From NCBI GenBank assembly GCA_025352845.1, contig JANXSC010000280.1:1-15674 (forward strand): a stretch of DNA of 15,674 nt, written 5' to 3'. The notes beneath the pieces are model-generated. The model had not been told where the DNA came from and searched no databases. It saw nothing but the letters and a program-made list of their open reading frames with translations. This DNA comes from Opitutaceae bacterium. GTDB lineage: Bacteria; Verrucomicrobiota; Verrucomicrobiia; Opitutales; Opitutaceae. A program made the position numbers and the translations under genes. The first letter of the stretch is position 1, and each line of letters starts with the position of its first letter. Positions 1 through 7,484 of this stretch are shown here, in pieces.

Positions 1-1263
1 GTTTTGCCGGAGGAAATTCCGCAGCGGCTCGTGCAATGCGATCGCCTGGTCGAGCGCGGCGTTCGAGCCCTTCGCATAGGCACCGATGGAAATCAGATCC
101 TCGTTCTTGCGGTAGAGTGCGATCTGCTCGCGCGCGCGGCCGGCGAGGGCGACTTCCTCGGGCGCGCACACGTCGCGCGTGAGCCGGCTCACGCTTTCGA
201 GGATGTCGATCGCGGGATAGTGATTGAAGTGCGCGAGCTGGCGCGAGAGCACGATGTGGCCGTCGAGGATACCGCGCACGGCATCGGCCACGGGCTCGTT
301 CATGTCGTCGCCCTCGACGAGCACGGTGTAGAGCGCGGTGATCGCGCCCTGCTCTCCCGCTCCGGCGCGCTCCAGCAGCCGCGGCAGCATTGCGAAGACC
401 GACGGCGTGTAGCCGCGCGTCGCCGGCGGCTCGCCCACGGCGAGTCCGATTTCGCGCTGCGCCATCGCGAAGCGCGTGACCGAATCCATCATGAAAAGCA
501 CATTCTTGCCGGCATCGCGCCACGCCTCGGCGATCGACGTCGCAGTGTAGGCCGCGCGCAACCGCAACGGCGCCGGCGTATCGGAAGTCGCGACCACCAC
601 CACGGCGCGCTTCATGCCCTCGGGCCCGAGATCTTTTTCCACGAATTCGCGCACTTCGCGACCGCGCTCGCCGACGAGGGCGATGACAATCACGTCGGCC
701 TCGGAGGCCCGCGCAATCATGCCCATGAGCGTCGATTTACCGACGCCCGAGCCGGCAAACAACCCGAGCCGTTGCCCGCGCCCGAAGGGAATAAACGCAT
801 CGATCGCGCGCACGCCGGTGACGAAGGGTTGCTTGATCCGCTGCCGCCGCAGCGGATGCGGCGGCGCGCCGTTGCCAAATGCCCCGCGATCCACCGGCAC
901 CATCCCGAGTCCGTCGAAAGGTTTCCCGAGCGCATCGAGCACGCGCCCGAGCAGCTCCGGTCCCACGCGCGGCAGCGGCGGCCGATCGCTGACCGCGACT
1001 TCGCAGCCGACGTGAAGTCCCGTGGTGTCGCCGAGCGGCATCAGCAGCACGCGATGCTCGCGGAAACCCACGACTTCCGCGCGCACATTGAAATCGTCGC
1101 GCGACGAGCGAATGATGCAAAGATCGCCGAGGCCGGCATTGGGGCCGTCCGATTCGATCACCAGGCCCGCGACGCCGGTTACTGTGCCGACACGCTGCAC
1201 CGGCGGCAGATGGCGAACCTGCGCGCGCAGCAGATCAACGAGCGGGGCGACAGTGGCGGTCAT
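1..1263 (-). CDS. fliI: Flagellar export ATPase FliI (3' end outside window)
   Basis: FliI is the hexameric cytoplasmic ATPase of the flagellar type III export apparatus; it works with FliH and FliJ to deliver substrates to the membrane gate. The 421 codons visible from the ATG at 1263 form one open frame that leaves the window, and only a short C-terminal part should be missing. Visible motifs are the Walker A loop AGSGVGKST (about 170-178), the VGERGREVREF segment (197-207) and the Walker B strand VLFMMDS (255-261) followed by VTRFAMAQREIG. All are typical of FliI/SctN ATPases and not of F1-beta in this setting. The ATG overlaps the fliH stop in an ATGA, which implies translational coupling. 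No Shine-Dalgarno precedes it. The protein was read directly from the complementary strand. Identification is firm. Confidence 0.97.
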   Translation of the reverse strand, partial: MTATVAPLVDLLRAQVRHLPPVQRVGTVTGVAGLVIESDGPNAGLGDLCIIRSSRDDFNVRAEVVGFREHRVLLMPLGDTTGLHVGCEVAVSDRPPLPRVGPELLGRVLDALGKPFDGLGMVPVDRGAFGNGAPPHPLRRQRIKQPFVTGVRAIDAFIPFGRGQRLGLFAGSGVGKSTLMGMIARASEADVIVIALVGERGREVREFVEKDLGPEGMKRAVVVVATSDTPAPLRLRAAYTATSIAEAWRDAGKNVLFMMDSVTRFAMAQREIGLAVGEPPATRGYTPSVFAMLPRLLERAGAGEQGAITALYTVLVEGDDMNEPVADAVRGILDGHIVLSRQLAHFNHYPAIDILESVSRLTRDVCAPEEVALAGRAREQIALYRKNEDLISIGAYAKGSNAALDQAIALHEPLRNFLRQN

Positions 1264-1841
1264 GCGGGGAGAAGGTTGTGCTCAAGCGTCGTGAGCTTGG
1301 TTTCAAGTCGCGCATCGGTGAGACCAAAGCGGCTGCGCACCTGGCAATCGCCCGGCACCAGCGAGTTCTCGGCCCGGATGCGCAGGCCGGGAAAACGGCC
1401 GACCCAGGCGGGATTTAATTTCTCCAGCAGTGCCGCGTCGCGCGGGGCGACCGCCAGCTCCAGATTCTCGCGCTCGGGGAAAAGTTCGGCGAGCGCTTCC
1501 TCGCAAATTTTGGACACCACCTCGGCGGGCGGCTCGAAGCCGGCCAGCAGGCGGCGCGCGATGTCGAGGGCGAGCGCGGGCAATTGCTCGCGCAGCTGGC
1601 CGACCACGCTGGGCTCGACCTTCGTGAGCTTTTGAAAAAGTCCTTCGGCGAGTTGTTCGATCTCCGCGCGAAACTCGACCATCTGCTGATCGGCGAGCGC
1701 CCGCGTCGCATCGACACCGCGGCGGTAGGCGTCCTCGTCCCGGTTCGCGAGTTCTGCGTCGGTGCAAAATTTTCCGTCACGCCCGGGAATGCTGGCTCCC
1801 AAAAGTGGCCGATCGAAGGCGATAAGTTTTGCGAAGGCCAT
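1260..1841 (-). CDS. fliH: Flagellar assembly protein FliH
   Basis: FliH is the stator-like partner of FliI: it binds the ATPase N-terminus, holds it in check and tethers it to the C-ring. The 193-residue product is shorter than the enterobacterial protein (about 230). It has a helical, charged central part (about 35-90) and a C-terminal domain with the family pattern: a region around IARRLLAGFEPPAEVV, then LELAVAPRDAALL and a final strand pair near ENSLVPGDCQVRSRFGLTDAR. The start is 3 bp after the fliG stop and the end overlaps fliI by 4 bp. Sequence conservation in FliH is low, so the call leans on position between fliG and fliI as well as the C-terminal motif. Confidence 0.9.
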   Translation of the reverse strand: MAFAKLIAFDRPLLGASIPGRDGKFCTDAELANRDEDAYRRGVDATRALADQQMVEFRAEIEQLAEGLFQKLTKVEPSVVGQLREQLPALALDIARRLLAGFEPPAEVVSKICEEALAELFPERENLELAVAPRDAALLEKLNPAWVGRFPGLRIRAENSLVPGDCQVRSRFGLTDARLETKLTTLEHNLLPA

Positions 1842-1844
1842 GAC

Positions 1845-2864
1845 TCAGGTGACGCTGTCGGCCGTCTCGGCCTCGAGGGAAATCTGGCCCTCCTCCTCCA
1901 GGCGGCGCACGACCTGGATGATCGCGTCCTGGGCGGCATCGACATCCTTGCGCCGGACCGAGCCGAGATTTTGCACCTCGTCCTTGAGTCCTTCCGCGGC
2001 GCGCTTCGAGATGGAGCTGTAGATGCGGTCGCGCATTGTCTCGCTTGCGCCCTTCATTGCCGTCGCGAGGTTCGCCGAATCGACTTCGCGCAGCACGCGC
2101 TGCAGATCCGAGGCTTGGAGGCGGTTGATGTCCTCGAAGCTGAAGAGTTTTTTGCGAATCGCCGCGGTGAGGTTCGCGTTTCGCTCCTCGAGTTTCGTGA
2201 GCAGGCTTTTCGACGACTCCTTGTCGAGCAGATTGAGCAGATCGGCCACCCCGCGCACACCGCCGCCGCGGTGAAATGCCGGGCGCGCCTTCGGATCGCA
2301 ATGCTTGCCGAGGCTGCGCGCGAGCTTGCCCGCGAGATCGAGCGAGGTGCTCTCCATCGTGCCGAGCCGTTCGATCACTTCATCGCGCTGTTCGGCGGGG
2401 ATGAGGTTGAACACTTCCGCCGACTTGGCGCTTTCAAGATAGGACAGGAGAAACGAAATCGTCTGCGGCTGCTCGTTCTTCACGAGGTTGAAAATCTGTC
2501 GGCCCTCCATCTCGGAAATTTCCTTGATGACCTCGGCCGAGCTGGCGCCCTCGGGCCCGATACGGCCCACAATGGCCGAGGCCTTGGAGTCACCCTTCGC
2601 GATCCCCAGGGTCTTTTGCGCGTAGCCGAGCCCGCCGAGCACGGAGCCCACACTGCTGACGATCATGCCGGAGAATTCATCTATCGATAGCCGCTGCACT
2701 TCCTTGGGCACCACGGTGAACGTGGACATCTCCCGGCAGATGAGTTCGATCTCAGCGTCTTCGAACTGCCGCAGCACCTCCGCCGCAGCCTCCGGGCCGA
2801 TGATGATCAGGAAGACCGCGAGCTTCTGCTGGCGCGTCATTTTGCCGTAGTCGGTTTCGTTCAT
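1845..2864 (-). CDS. fliG: Flagellar motor switch protein FliG
   Basis: FliG forms the top of the C-ring, binds the FliF C-terminus, and carries the C-terminal domain that meets the stator to generate torque. The 339-residue product has normal family length. Visible are the N-terminal domain (QQKLAVFLIIIGPEAAAEVLRQF, 12-34), the middle-domain motif EQPQ (131-134, usually EHPQ), a GGVR segment (201-204) and the C-terminal domain with FSFEDINRL (241-249), QRVLREVD (255-262), MRDRIYSSISKRAAEGLKDE and VRRLEEEG. The acidic/basic DDR commonly found at the start of the torque helix is replaced by Q-A-S-D (250-253). The start ATG is 15 bp after the fliF stop. Its leader is CCGCC-rich with no Shine-Dalgarno. 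Confidence 0.96.
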   Translation of the reverse strand: MNETDYGKMTRQQKLAVFLIIIGPEAAAEVLRQFEDAEIELICREMSTFTVVPKEVQRLSIDEFSGMIVSSVGSVLGGLGYAQKTLGIAKGDSKASAIVGRIGPEGASSAEVIKEISEMEGRQIFNLVKNEQPQTISFLLSYLESAKSAEVFNLIPAEQRDEVIERLGTMESTSLDLAGKLARSLGKHCDPKARPAFHRGGGVRGVADLLNLLDKESSKSLLTKLEERNANLTAAIRKKLFSFEDINRLQASDLQRVLREVDSANLATAMKGASETMRDRIYSSISKRAAEGLKDEVQNLGSVRRKDVDAAQDAIIQVVRRLEEEGQISLEAETADSVT

Positions 2865-2879
2865 GGCGGCGGCGAGTGC

Positions 2880-4517
2880 TTAGTTTTTCCCGGCGGGAGC
2901 GTTGCCCGCGGTCACCCAGTCCCGCAGCGCCACACCGACGTTGGCGGGCTTCTGCCTGATCAATTCGTTGAGCAACTCCGGCGTCACGTGATTCGCCCCG
3001 GGCTGTCCACCACGACCGGTTTGCTCCGGCGTCAGCGACAGCACCTCGATCGGCACGGGCTCGGGCTTCTCGCGCTTCAGCATTCGCATGAACACAAGGA
3101 GCACCACGCCCGCCCCCGCGACGGCCACCCAGCGACTGGCCATTTCGAGGTAAGTTTGAAGTCCACCCGTGGATGCCCGCGCCGCCTCCAGCTGGGCGAC
3201 CTGAAGATCGGGCACTTTGAATTCGGTCTCTTGCAACGAAACGAGCGAGTCGAGCGACTGGCCGGCGGCCGGCTTGAGCCCCAGCGCGTTGATCACGACT
3301 TGGCGCAGCGCATCGAGTTCCTGCGCGGTGCGCTTTTGAATTTGGGGCGCGGCCACAGCGGCGGGTTTGCCATCGGCACCGGCACCGGCGGCCGGAACCG
3401 TCTTGGGTGCGATCAGCACCGCAGCCGTCACATTTTTCACCGAACCGGGATTGCGCGTCGTGTTCGTCGTGACGCGATTGATTTCATAGGTGGTCGTGAG
3501 ATTCTTGCGCGACTGATCCGAACTGGTAACGGGGCGCGCATTGTCAGTCGGACCCGCGCCACCTGCGCGATCGGGAACATTGGCGCTGACGCCCGTGGCA
3601 CCGCCACCCGAACGCGCCTCACTCGACGTGGTCGTGTCTTCCATCTTGGTCTGCGAGCGCACCACCTGCCCGTCGGGGTCGTATTTCTCGGAGGTCTGCG
3701 TCGTCGCCTCCGTCTCGATTTCGGCGGAGACACGCACAACGGCGTTACCCGGCCCGATGACCGCAGCGAGCATGGTCTCCACTTTCTTGGAAAGGTAGTC
3801 CTCGACCTGCGCCCGATAACGCATCTGCGACGACGCGCTCCCGAGCATCGGGTCTTGTTTCAATTCTTCCGACAACGTGCGCCCGCGATTGTCGATCACT
3901 GCGACCTGATCCGGGAGCAATCCCTGCACGGCATTGGCGACGAGGTGGCGGATGGCGTTGACCTGATCGCTTTCGAGCCGGCCGCCGCCGACATCGACGA
4001 AGACCGAAGCGGTGGACTTCACGCCTTGGTCCGTGAGCAGCAGCCGGTTTTCCGGCTGCACGATCATCACGCGCGCAGCGCGCACGCCGTGGACCTGCGT
4101 GATGGTGCGGGAAAGTTCGCCCTGCACCGCGCGCAGATAATTCGTCCGTTGCACGAAATCGGAGAGACCAAACTGGCCCTTGTCGAAAATCTCAAAACCC
4201 ACGCCATCGCCGCTCGGCACACCCTTGGTCGCGAGATCCATGCGCAGCTTGTGCACCATGTTGGACGGCACCATCACCGCCGTGCCACCCGCCGTGATCT
4301 GGTGCGGGATGTTCAACGTCTGGAGGTGGCTGATGATGGCCGAGGTGTCCTTGTCGCCGAGGCGCGCGTAGAGCAGCTGGAAGTCGGGACGCTGCGACCA
4401 CAGCACGACGCCCACCAGTCCACCGGCGACGGCAACCGCGGCGACCACGAGCGAGACGCGTTGGTTGAGGCCGAGCTGTTTCCAGAGATCGAGGAGCGAT
4501 TGGGTGAAGTTCTTCAT
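2880..4517 (-). CDS. fliF: Flagellar MS-ring protein FliF
   Basis: FliF builds the MS ring in the cytoplasmic membrane, the base on which the rod, export gate and C-ring assemble. The 545-residue protein has the expected layout: a short cytoplasmic N-terminus, a first membrane segment at about 21-40 (VSLVVAAVAVAGGLVGVVLW), and a periplasmic YscJ/FliF ring-building region with LLYARLGDKD, GVGFEIFDKGQFGLSDF and VRAARVMIVQPE. A low-complexity Ser/Thr/Gly/Ala stretch follows around 295-330, then a second membrane segment at about 460-479, and a cytoplasmic C-terminal helix ending LRDWVTAG that resembles the FliG-binding tail. It lies between fliE (45 bp upstream) and fliG. The leader before the ATG is CCGCC-rich and has no Shine-Dalgarno. 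Confidence 0.97.
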   Translation of the reverse strand: MKNFTQSLLDLWKQLGLNQRVSLVVAAVAVAGGLVGVVLWSQRPDFQLLYARLGDKDTSAIISHLQTLNIPHQITAGGTAVMVPSNMVHKLRMDLATKGVPSGDGVGFEIFDKGQFGLSDFVQRTNYLRAVQGELSRTITQVHGVRAARVMIVQPENRLLLTDQGVKSTASVFVDVGGGRLESDQVNAIRHLVANAVQGLLPDQVAVIDNRGRTLSEELKQDPMLGSASSQMRYRAQVEDYLSKKVETMLAAVIGPGNAVVRVSAEIETEATTQTSEKYDPDGQVVRSQTKMEDTTTSSEARSGGGATGVSANVPDRAGGAGPTDNARPVTSSDQSRKNLTTTYEINRVTTNTTRNPGSVKNVTAAVLIAPKTVPAAGAGADGKPAAVAAPQIQKRTAQELDALRQVVINALGLKPAAGQSLDSLVSLQETEFKVPDLQVAQLEAARASTGGLQTYLEMASRWVAVAGAGVVLLVFMRMLKREKPEPVPIEVLSLTPEQTGRGGQPGANHVTPELLNELIRQKPANVGVALRDWVTAGNAPAGKN

Positions 4518-4562
4518 TAGGCGGGCGGAGGCGGGAAATTTTTTCGGCGACGGGGCGGGCTA

Positions 4563-4895
4563 TCACACCTGCATGCGCATGAGTTCCTGGTAGGATTCGA
4601 CGAGCTTGTTGCGCACCTCGACCATCATGGAAAATGCCACCGATGCCTCCTGCATCGCGATCACGCTCTGGTGCAATTGATCCGAGTCGCCGAGCAGAAC
4701 CTTGCGCGTGAGTTCGGATGCCGCGGAATTCTTCGCCTCGACCGTGCCGACGAGTCCGTCGAGCATTTGCCCGAAACCTCCGGTGGGTGCGGTCGTGCCC
4801 GGCGCGAGCGGCGGCAGACTGATTTTCGGCAACGGCGCATCCGTGCGGCTGAGCGCCGCCGTCTGCAGGGGATTGATCGAGCCAATGGGATTCAT
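4563..4895 (-). CDS. fliE: Flagellar hook-basal body complex protein FliE
   Basis: FliE is the small adaptor that joins the MS ring to the proximal rod and is among the first export substrates. The product has 110 residues, normal for the family. The N-terminal half is Pro/Gly/Ala rich. The C-terminal half carries the conserved pattern FGQMLDGLVGTVEAKN, SDQLHQSVIAMQEASVAFSM and VEVRNKLVESYQELMRMQV. It sits 24 bp downstream of flgC and 45 bp upstream of fliF, in the classical flgB-flgC-fliE-fliF order. No Shine-Dalgarno precedes the ATG; the leader contains CCGCCCGCCTCC. Confidence 0.95.
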   Translation of the reverse strand: MNPIGSINPLQTAALSRTDAPLPKISLPPLAPGTTAPTGGFGQMLDGLVGTVEAKNSAASELTRKVLLGDSDQLHQSVIAMQEASVAFSMMVEVRNKLVESYQELMRMQV

Positions 4896-4919
4896 TGCGG
4901 AGTGGAGGCGGGCGGCGGT

Positions 4920-5336
4920 TTACTTGCCGATTTCCAGCGCCTTCATCGCCATCTGCCGCGCGTTCTTCACGACCGAGAGGTTCGCCTCGTAGGCGCGGGA
5001 CGCGGTGATGAGGTCGACCATTTCATAGGAGAGATTCACGTTGGGCATTGCGACGAGACCCTCGGCGTTGGCGTCGGGATGCTGCGGGTTGTAAACCTGC
5101 TCGCCGGGAGTCCGGTCGGGCGTGATCGAGGCCACCCGCACGGATTGGAGCGAAGCGCCAGTGGCACTCTTCTTCACCAATTCGGTTTCAAACGAAACGA
5201 CCTGCCGTTGATACGCCGTGCCATTGGGGCCGCGCGTCGTCTGCGCGTTGGCGATGTTTTGCGCGACCACGTCGAGCCGCGTCTTCTGCGCATTGAGCGC
5301 GCCCGCGGTGACGTCGATGCCGGAAATAAGATTCAT
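4920..5336 (-). CDS. flgC: Flagellar proximal rod protein FlgC
   Basis: FlgC is one of the proximal rod subunits that cross the periplasm. The 138-residue product shows the rod/hook N-terminal signature (LISGIDVTAGALNAQKTRLD, then VVAQNIANAQTT at about 23-34). The C-terminal signature is also present: NVNLSYEMVDLITASRAYEANLSVVKNARQMAMKALEIGK, in which the ASRAYEANL core is diagnostic. Both helices polymerise into the rod core. It lies 28 bp downstream of flgB and 24 bp upstream of fliE, in the same operon. Confidence 0.96.
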   Translation of the reverse strand: MNLISGIDVTAGALNAQKTRLDVVAQNIANAQTTRGPNGTAYQRQVVSFETELVKKSATGASLQSVRVASITPDRTPGEQVYNPQHPDANAEGLVAMPNVNLSYEMVDLITASRAYEANLSVVKNARQMAMKALEIGK

Positions 5337-5364
5337 GCTCGGAGTTTTCGGGAAATGCCGCGGC

Positions 5365-5751
5365 TCAGATGTTGCGGCCCGTGATCGCGATCTTCAGGCG
5401 CTTGATGTTGTTGGAAACGATCTCGCTGAGGTAGTCGTATTCGACGGCGTTCCGGTTCATGTGCATCAGCTCGCGCTCGATTTCGACCGTGCTGCCGTCG
5501 GGGCGCACACTGCGCGCCGTGGAATCTTCCGCGAGCTGGGGCCGAATCGAATCCGACGATTTGCCAAAATCTCCCGCGACCATGCGGGCCTTCAACTGCA
5601 CGGCAAAATCCGGCGCGAGATCGATGCGGCGAAATCCCGGCGTCTCCGCATTGGCGATATTTGTCGCGATCGCCTCCTGCCTCAGCACCGAGGCATCGAG
5701 AAGCTTCCGCGCCAACTGGTAGTTGTCGGTTTGGAAGATGGGATCGATCAT
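5365..5751 (-). CDS. flgB: Flagellar basal-body rod protein FlgB
   Basis: FlgB is a proximal rod subunit. The 128-residue product begins MIDPIFQTDNYQLARKLLDA, a normal FlgB start, and continues with ATNIANAETPGFRRIDL, the rod-family N-terminal signature. It ends in a helix containing MNRNAVEYDYLSEIVSNNIKR. The frame stays open upstream to 5874, but the extra 41 residues look unlike FlgB and would overrun the promoter, so the ATG at 5751 is chosen. This is the first gene of the operon. The sigma-54 element at 5762-5778 places the expected transcription start at about 5752, directly beside the ATG, implying a leaderless message. No Shine-Dalgarno is visible. Confidence 0.95.
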   Translation of the reverse strand: MIDPIFQTDNYQLARKLLDASVLRQEAIATNIANAETPGFRRIDLAPDFAVQLKARMVAGDFGKSSDSIRPQLAEDSTARSVRPDGSTVEIERELMHMNRNAVEYDYLSEIVSNNIKRLKIAITGRNI

Positions 5752-5761
5752 GCAGCCCGCG

Positions 5762-5778
5762 TAGCAAAGGCGGTGCCA
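5762..5778 (-). promoter_or_regulatory. Sigma-54 (RpoN) promoter of the flagellar operon
   Basis: The complementary strand reads TGGCACCGCCTTTGCTA. This fits the -24/-12 consensus TGGCAC-N5-TTGCW with the obligatory GG-N10-GC spacing (GG at 5777-5776, GC at 5765-5764). Sigma-54 drives class II/III flagellar genes in many bacteria and needs an AAA+ enhancer-binding activator. Counting the C of the GC as -12 puts +1 at about 5752, one base before the flgB ATG. The match and position are seen in the sequence; activity is inferred. Confidence 0.85.
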
Positions 5779-5874
5779 TGAGCATTGCACGCACCGCAAG
5801 TGATTCTTCTGCTTCGTGATAGAATTCGGCGTTGTGCTCTTGTTTTCCGACGACGCCCGCCGCTCCGCCGACAC

Positions 5875-5887
5875 GGCAGAAACTGCC
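5875..5887. promoter_or_regulatory. Inverted repeat upstream of the flgB promoter, possible activator site
   Basis: GGCAG-AAA-CTGCC is a perfect 5-bp inverted repeat with a 3-nt centre. It lies about 120-135 bp upstream of the predicted flgB transcription start, within the range where sigma-54 activators bind. It is the clearest dyad in the 345-bp divergent region 5752-6096; beyond this and the sigma-54 element I see no other convincing signal there, and no sigma-70-type promoter for the response regulator. An RNA hairpin on the plus transcript is an alternative. Confidence 0.3.
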
Positions 5888-6096
5888 GCCGTGCTCAGGG
5901 CTCGGCACCTTCGTCCAAGAAGTCCTTCAGTTCACCCGCGATTTTTACAGCGCCGCGCTTCACTTCCTCTCAGGTGCGTCGATTAACCCGGGATCAACTA
6001 TCTCATGAGCGATCGCGTGCTCGTTTTCCTCCGGGGCCGGGCTGACCGGTGCCGTGTCTTTTGTTTTGGCCGCCCTCCTATCCCCAACGTTTCACC

Positions 6097-7419
6097 ATGA
6101 TCACAAACGCGCAATTCGCCTCGGTTCCACTGGCGTCGGCCGCCAACCCAGCGGGAACGGCCACGCGCGAGCCACCGACGATTCTCGTCGTCGATGACGA
6201 GCTGATCGTGCTGCAAGCCCTGCAGGCCACGCTCGAGCGCGAGGGCTTTCACGTCGTCGCCTGCACGAGCCCGCACAAGGCGCTGGCCATCCTCGCGGAT
6301 CGCGATTTCGCCGTGATTCTCTCCGATCAGCGGATGCCGGAAATGCTCGGCTTGGATTTTCTCGTCGAATGCCGGCGGCTGCGCCCGCACAGCTCGCGCA
6401 TTCTCATCACGGCCGTCCTCGCGCTGCCGACGATCGTCGATGCGATCAACAAGGGGGAAATTTTCCGCTTCGTCGCCAAACCCTGGCTCCGCGAGGATCT
6501 CGTCGCCACGATCCGCAACGCCGTGCAGCGGCACGACCTCGTCACGCACAATGGCGAACTTCAGGCCGAGGCCCAGCAGCTCAACGCGAAGCTGCGCGAG
6601 ACGAACGTCGCGCTCCAATCCAAGATTCGTGATTTGGAGCGCAACCAGCAACGGACTGACACCGTCAATCGCGAGCTCGCGCAGAGCCACGAAAACTCCC
6701 TCGAACTTTGCCGGCGCATCCTCACGACTTTCGATCCGGTGCTGGGCGGACAGGCCCGTGCCCTGGTCGAGTTCGCCGGCCAGATGGCCGCGAGCAGCCT
6801 TTTCACCGAGGGCGAACGTCACGCTCTGCGCAGCGCCGCGTGGCTCTGCGACCTCGGCCTCATCGGTGTGCCGCGGGAAATGCTCCGCGCATTCCGGCTC
6901 AGTCCCGATCAGCTCACCGAGGGCGAGCGCACGACGCTCCACCATCATCCGCTCTACAGCCAGACGCTCGCCACGCTCGTGGACAGTCGCACCGATGTCA
7001 GCGAAGTCATCCGCGCCCACCACGAACATTTCGACGGCAGCGGCTACCCCGACGGTCTGTCCGGCGATCAGATTCCGTGGCCGGCGCGTTGCCTGGCCGT
7101 CGCCGTGGCGTTCGCCGAGTCCAGTCTCTCCAAGACCGCCGCCATCGATGCCATCCTCGCGCGCAGCGGCGCGGCCTACGATCCCGAGGCGGTGCGTCTG
7201 TTTCTCAAGGTCAGCAACCTCGTGCAACTGCCCCGGCAGGTGCGCGAGATCACGTTGCAGGAACTTCAGCCCGGCATGGTGCTCGCGAACAGCATCCAGA
7301 GCCCGCACGGCCTGCTGCTGATCGGCGACGGCCAGCCGTTGAATCCCGCGACGATTTCGAAAATTAAAACGCACAACCGGATCGCCCCGATTACGCAGCG
7401 TTTGATGGTCTACGCCTAA
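6097..7419 (+). CDS. Response regulator with degenerate HD-GYP domain
   Basis: This is a two-component output protein of the RpfG type, 440 residues from the ATG at 6097. The receiver domain is intact: acidic pocket D33-D34, phosphoacceptor D77 in LSDQRMPEM, T105 in RILITA, K128 in VAKPW. A predicted coiled-coil linker follows (about 150-200). The HD-GYP-like domain (about 205-365) keeps HHE (308-310) and DGSGYP (313-318). The HD dyad expected in LHDIGK reads LCDLGL (250-255), so the metal-binding His is Cys and the Lys is Leu, and the later VADVFDAL-type segment is also altered. A C-terminal domain starts near LQPGMVLANS. It is therefore probably a c-di-GMP sensor or adaptor rather than a phosphodiesterase. 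An in-frame GTG at 6049 was rejected because it would only add 16 unlikely residues. It is divergent from the flagellar operon. Confidence 0.9.
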   Translation: MITNAQFASVPLASAANPAGTATREPPTILVVDDELIVLQALQATLEREGFHVVACTSPHKALAILADRDFAVILSDQRMPEMLGLDFLVECRRLRPHSSRILITAVLALPTIVDAINKGEIFRFVAKPWLREDLVATIRNAVQRHDLVTHNGELQAEAQQLNAKLRETNVALQSKIRDLERNQQRTDTVNRELAQSHENSLELCRRILTTFDPVLGGQARALVEFAGQMAASSLFTEGERHALRSAAWLCDLGLIGVPREMLRAFRLSPDQLTEGERTTLHHHPLYSQTLATLVDSRTDVSEVIRAHHEHFDGSGYPDGLSGDQIPWPARCLAVAVAFAESSLSKTAAIDAILARSGAAYDPEAVRLFLKVSNLVQLPRQVREITLQELQPGMVLANSIQSPHGLLLIGDGQPLNPATISKIKTHNRIAPITQRLMVYA

Positions 7420-7426
7420 AGTCGCC

Positions 7427-7447
7427 CGCGAGCCGTTGAGCCTCGCG
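7427..7447 (+). terminator. Weak stem-loop after the response regulator
   Basis: CGCGAG and CTCGCG pair across a 9-nt loop, 8 bp after the stop codon. A competing 7-bp stem is possible between 7425-7431 and 7452-7458. Neither has a T-run, so factor-independent termination is doubtful. Confidence 0.25.
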
Positions 7448-7484
7448 CCCGTCGCGGGACGGCGTCACCAGCGAAATTCCCCAA

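Noticed and set aside
4..1635. Plus-strand open frame of 543 codons opposite fliI/fliH
   Set aside because: It is antisense to fliI, which has Walker motifs and family length. The frame's translation is Arg/His/Ala-rich without family features, a common high-GC shadow.
2988..4520. Plus-strand open frame of 510 codons opposite fliF
   Set aside because: It is an antisense shadow of fliF; the His/Arg-rich translation has no recognisable domain.
5752..5874. Upstream in-frame start for flgB at 5874
   Set aside because: It adds 41 residues unlike any FlgB N-terminus and would place the start upstream of the sigma-54 promoter.
5785..6045. Plus-strand 86-codon frame in the divergent region
   Set aside because: It overlaps the flgB regulatory region, is Arg/Pro-rich and shows no features.
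6049..6096. GTG start of the response regulator at 6049
   Set aside because: The added residues (MPCLLFWPPSYPQRFT) do not resemble a receiver extension and there is no ribosome-binding site. The ATG at 6097 is preferred.
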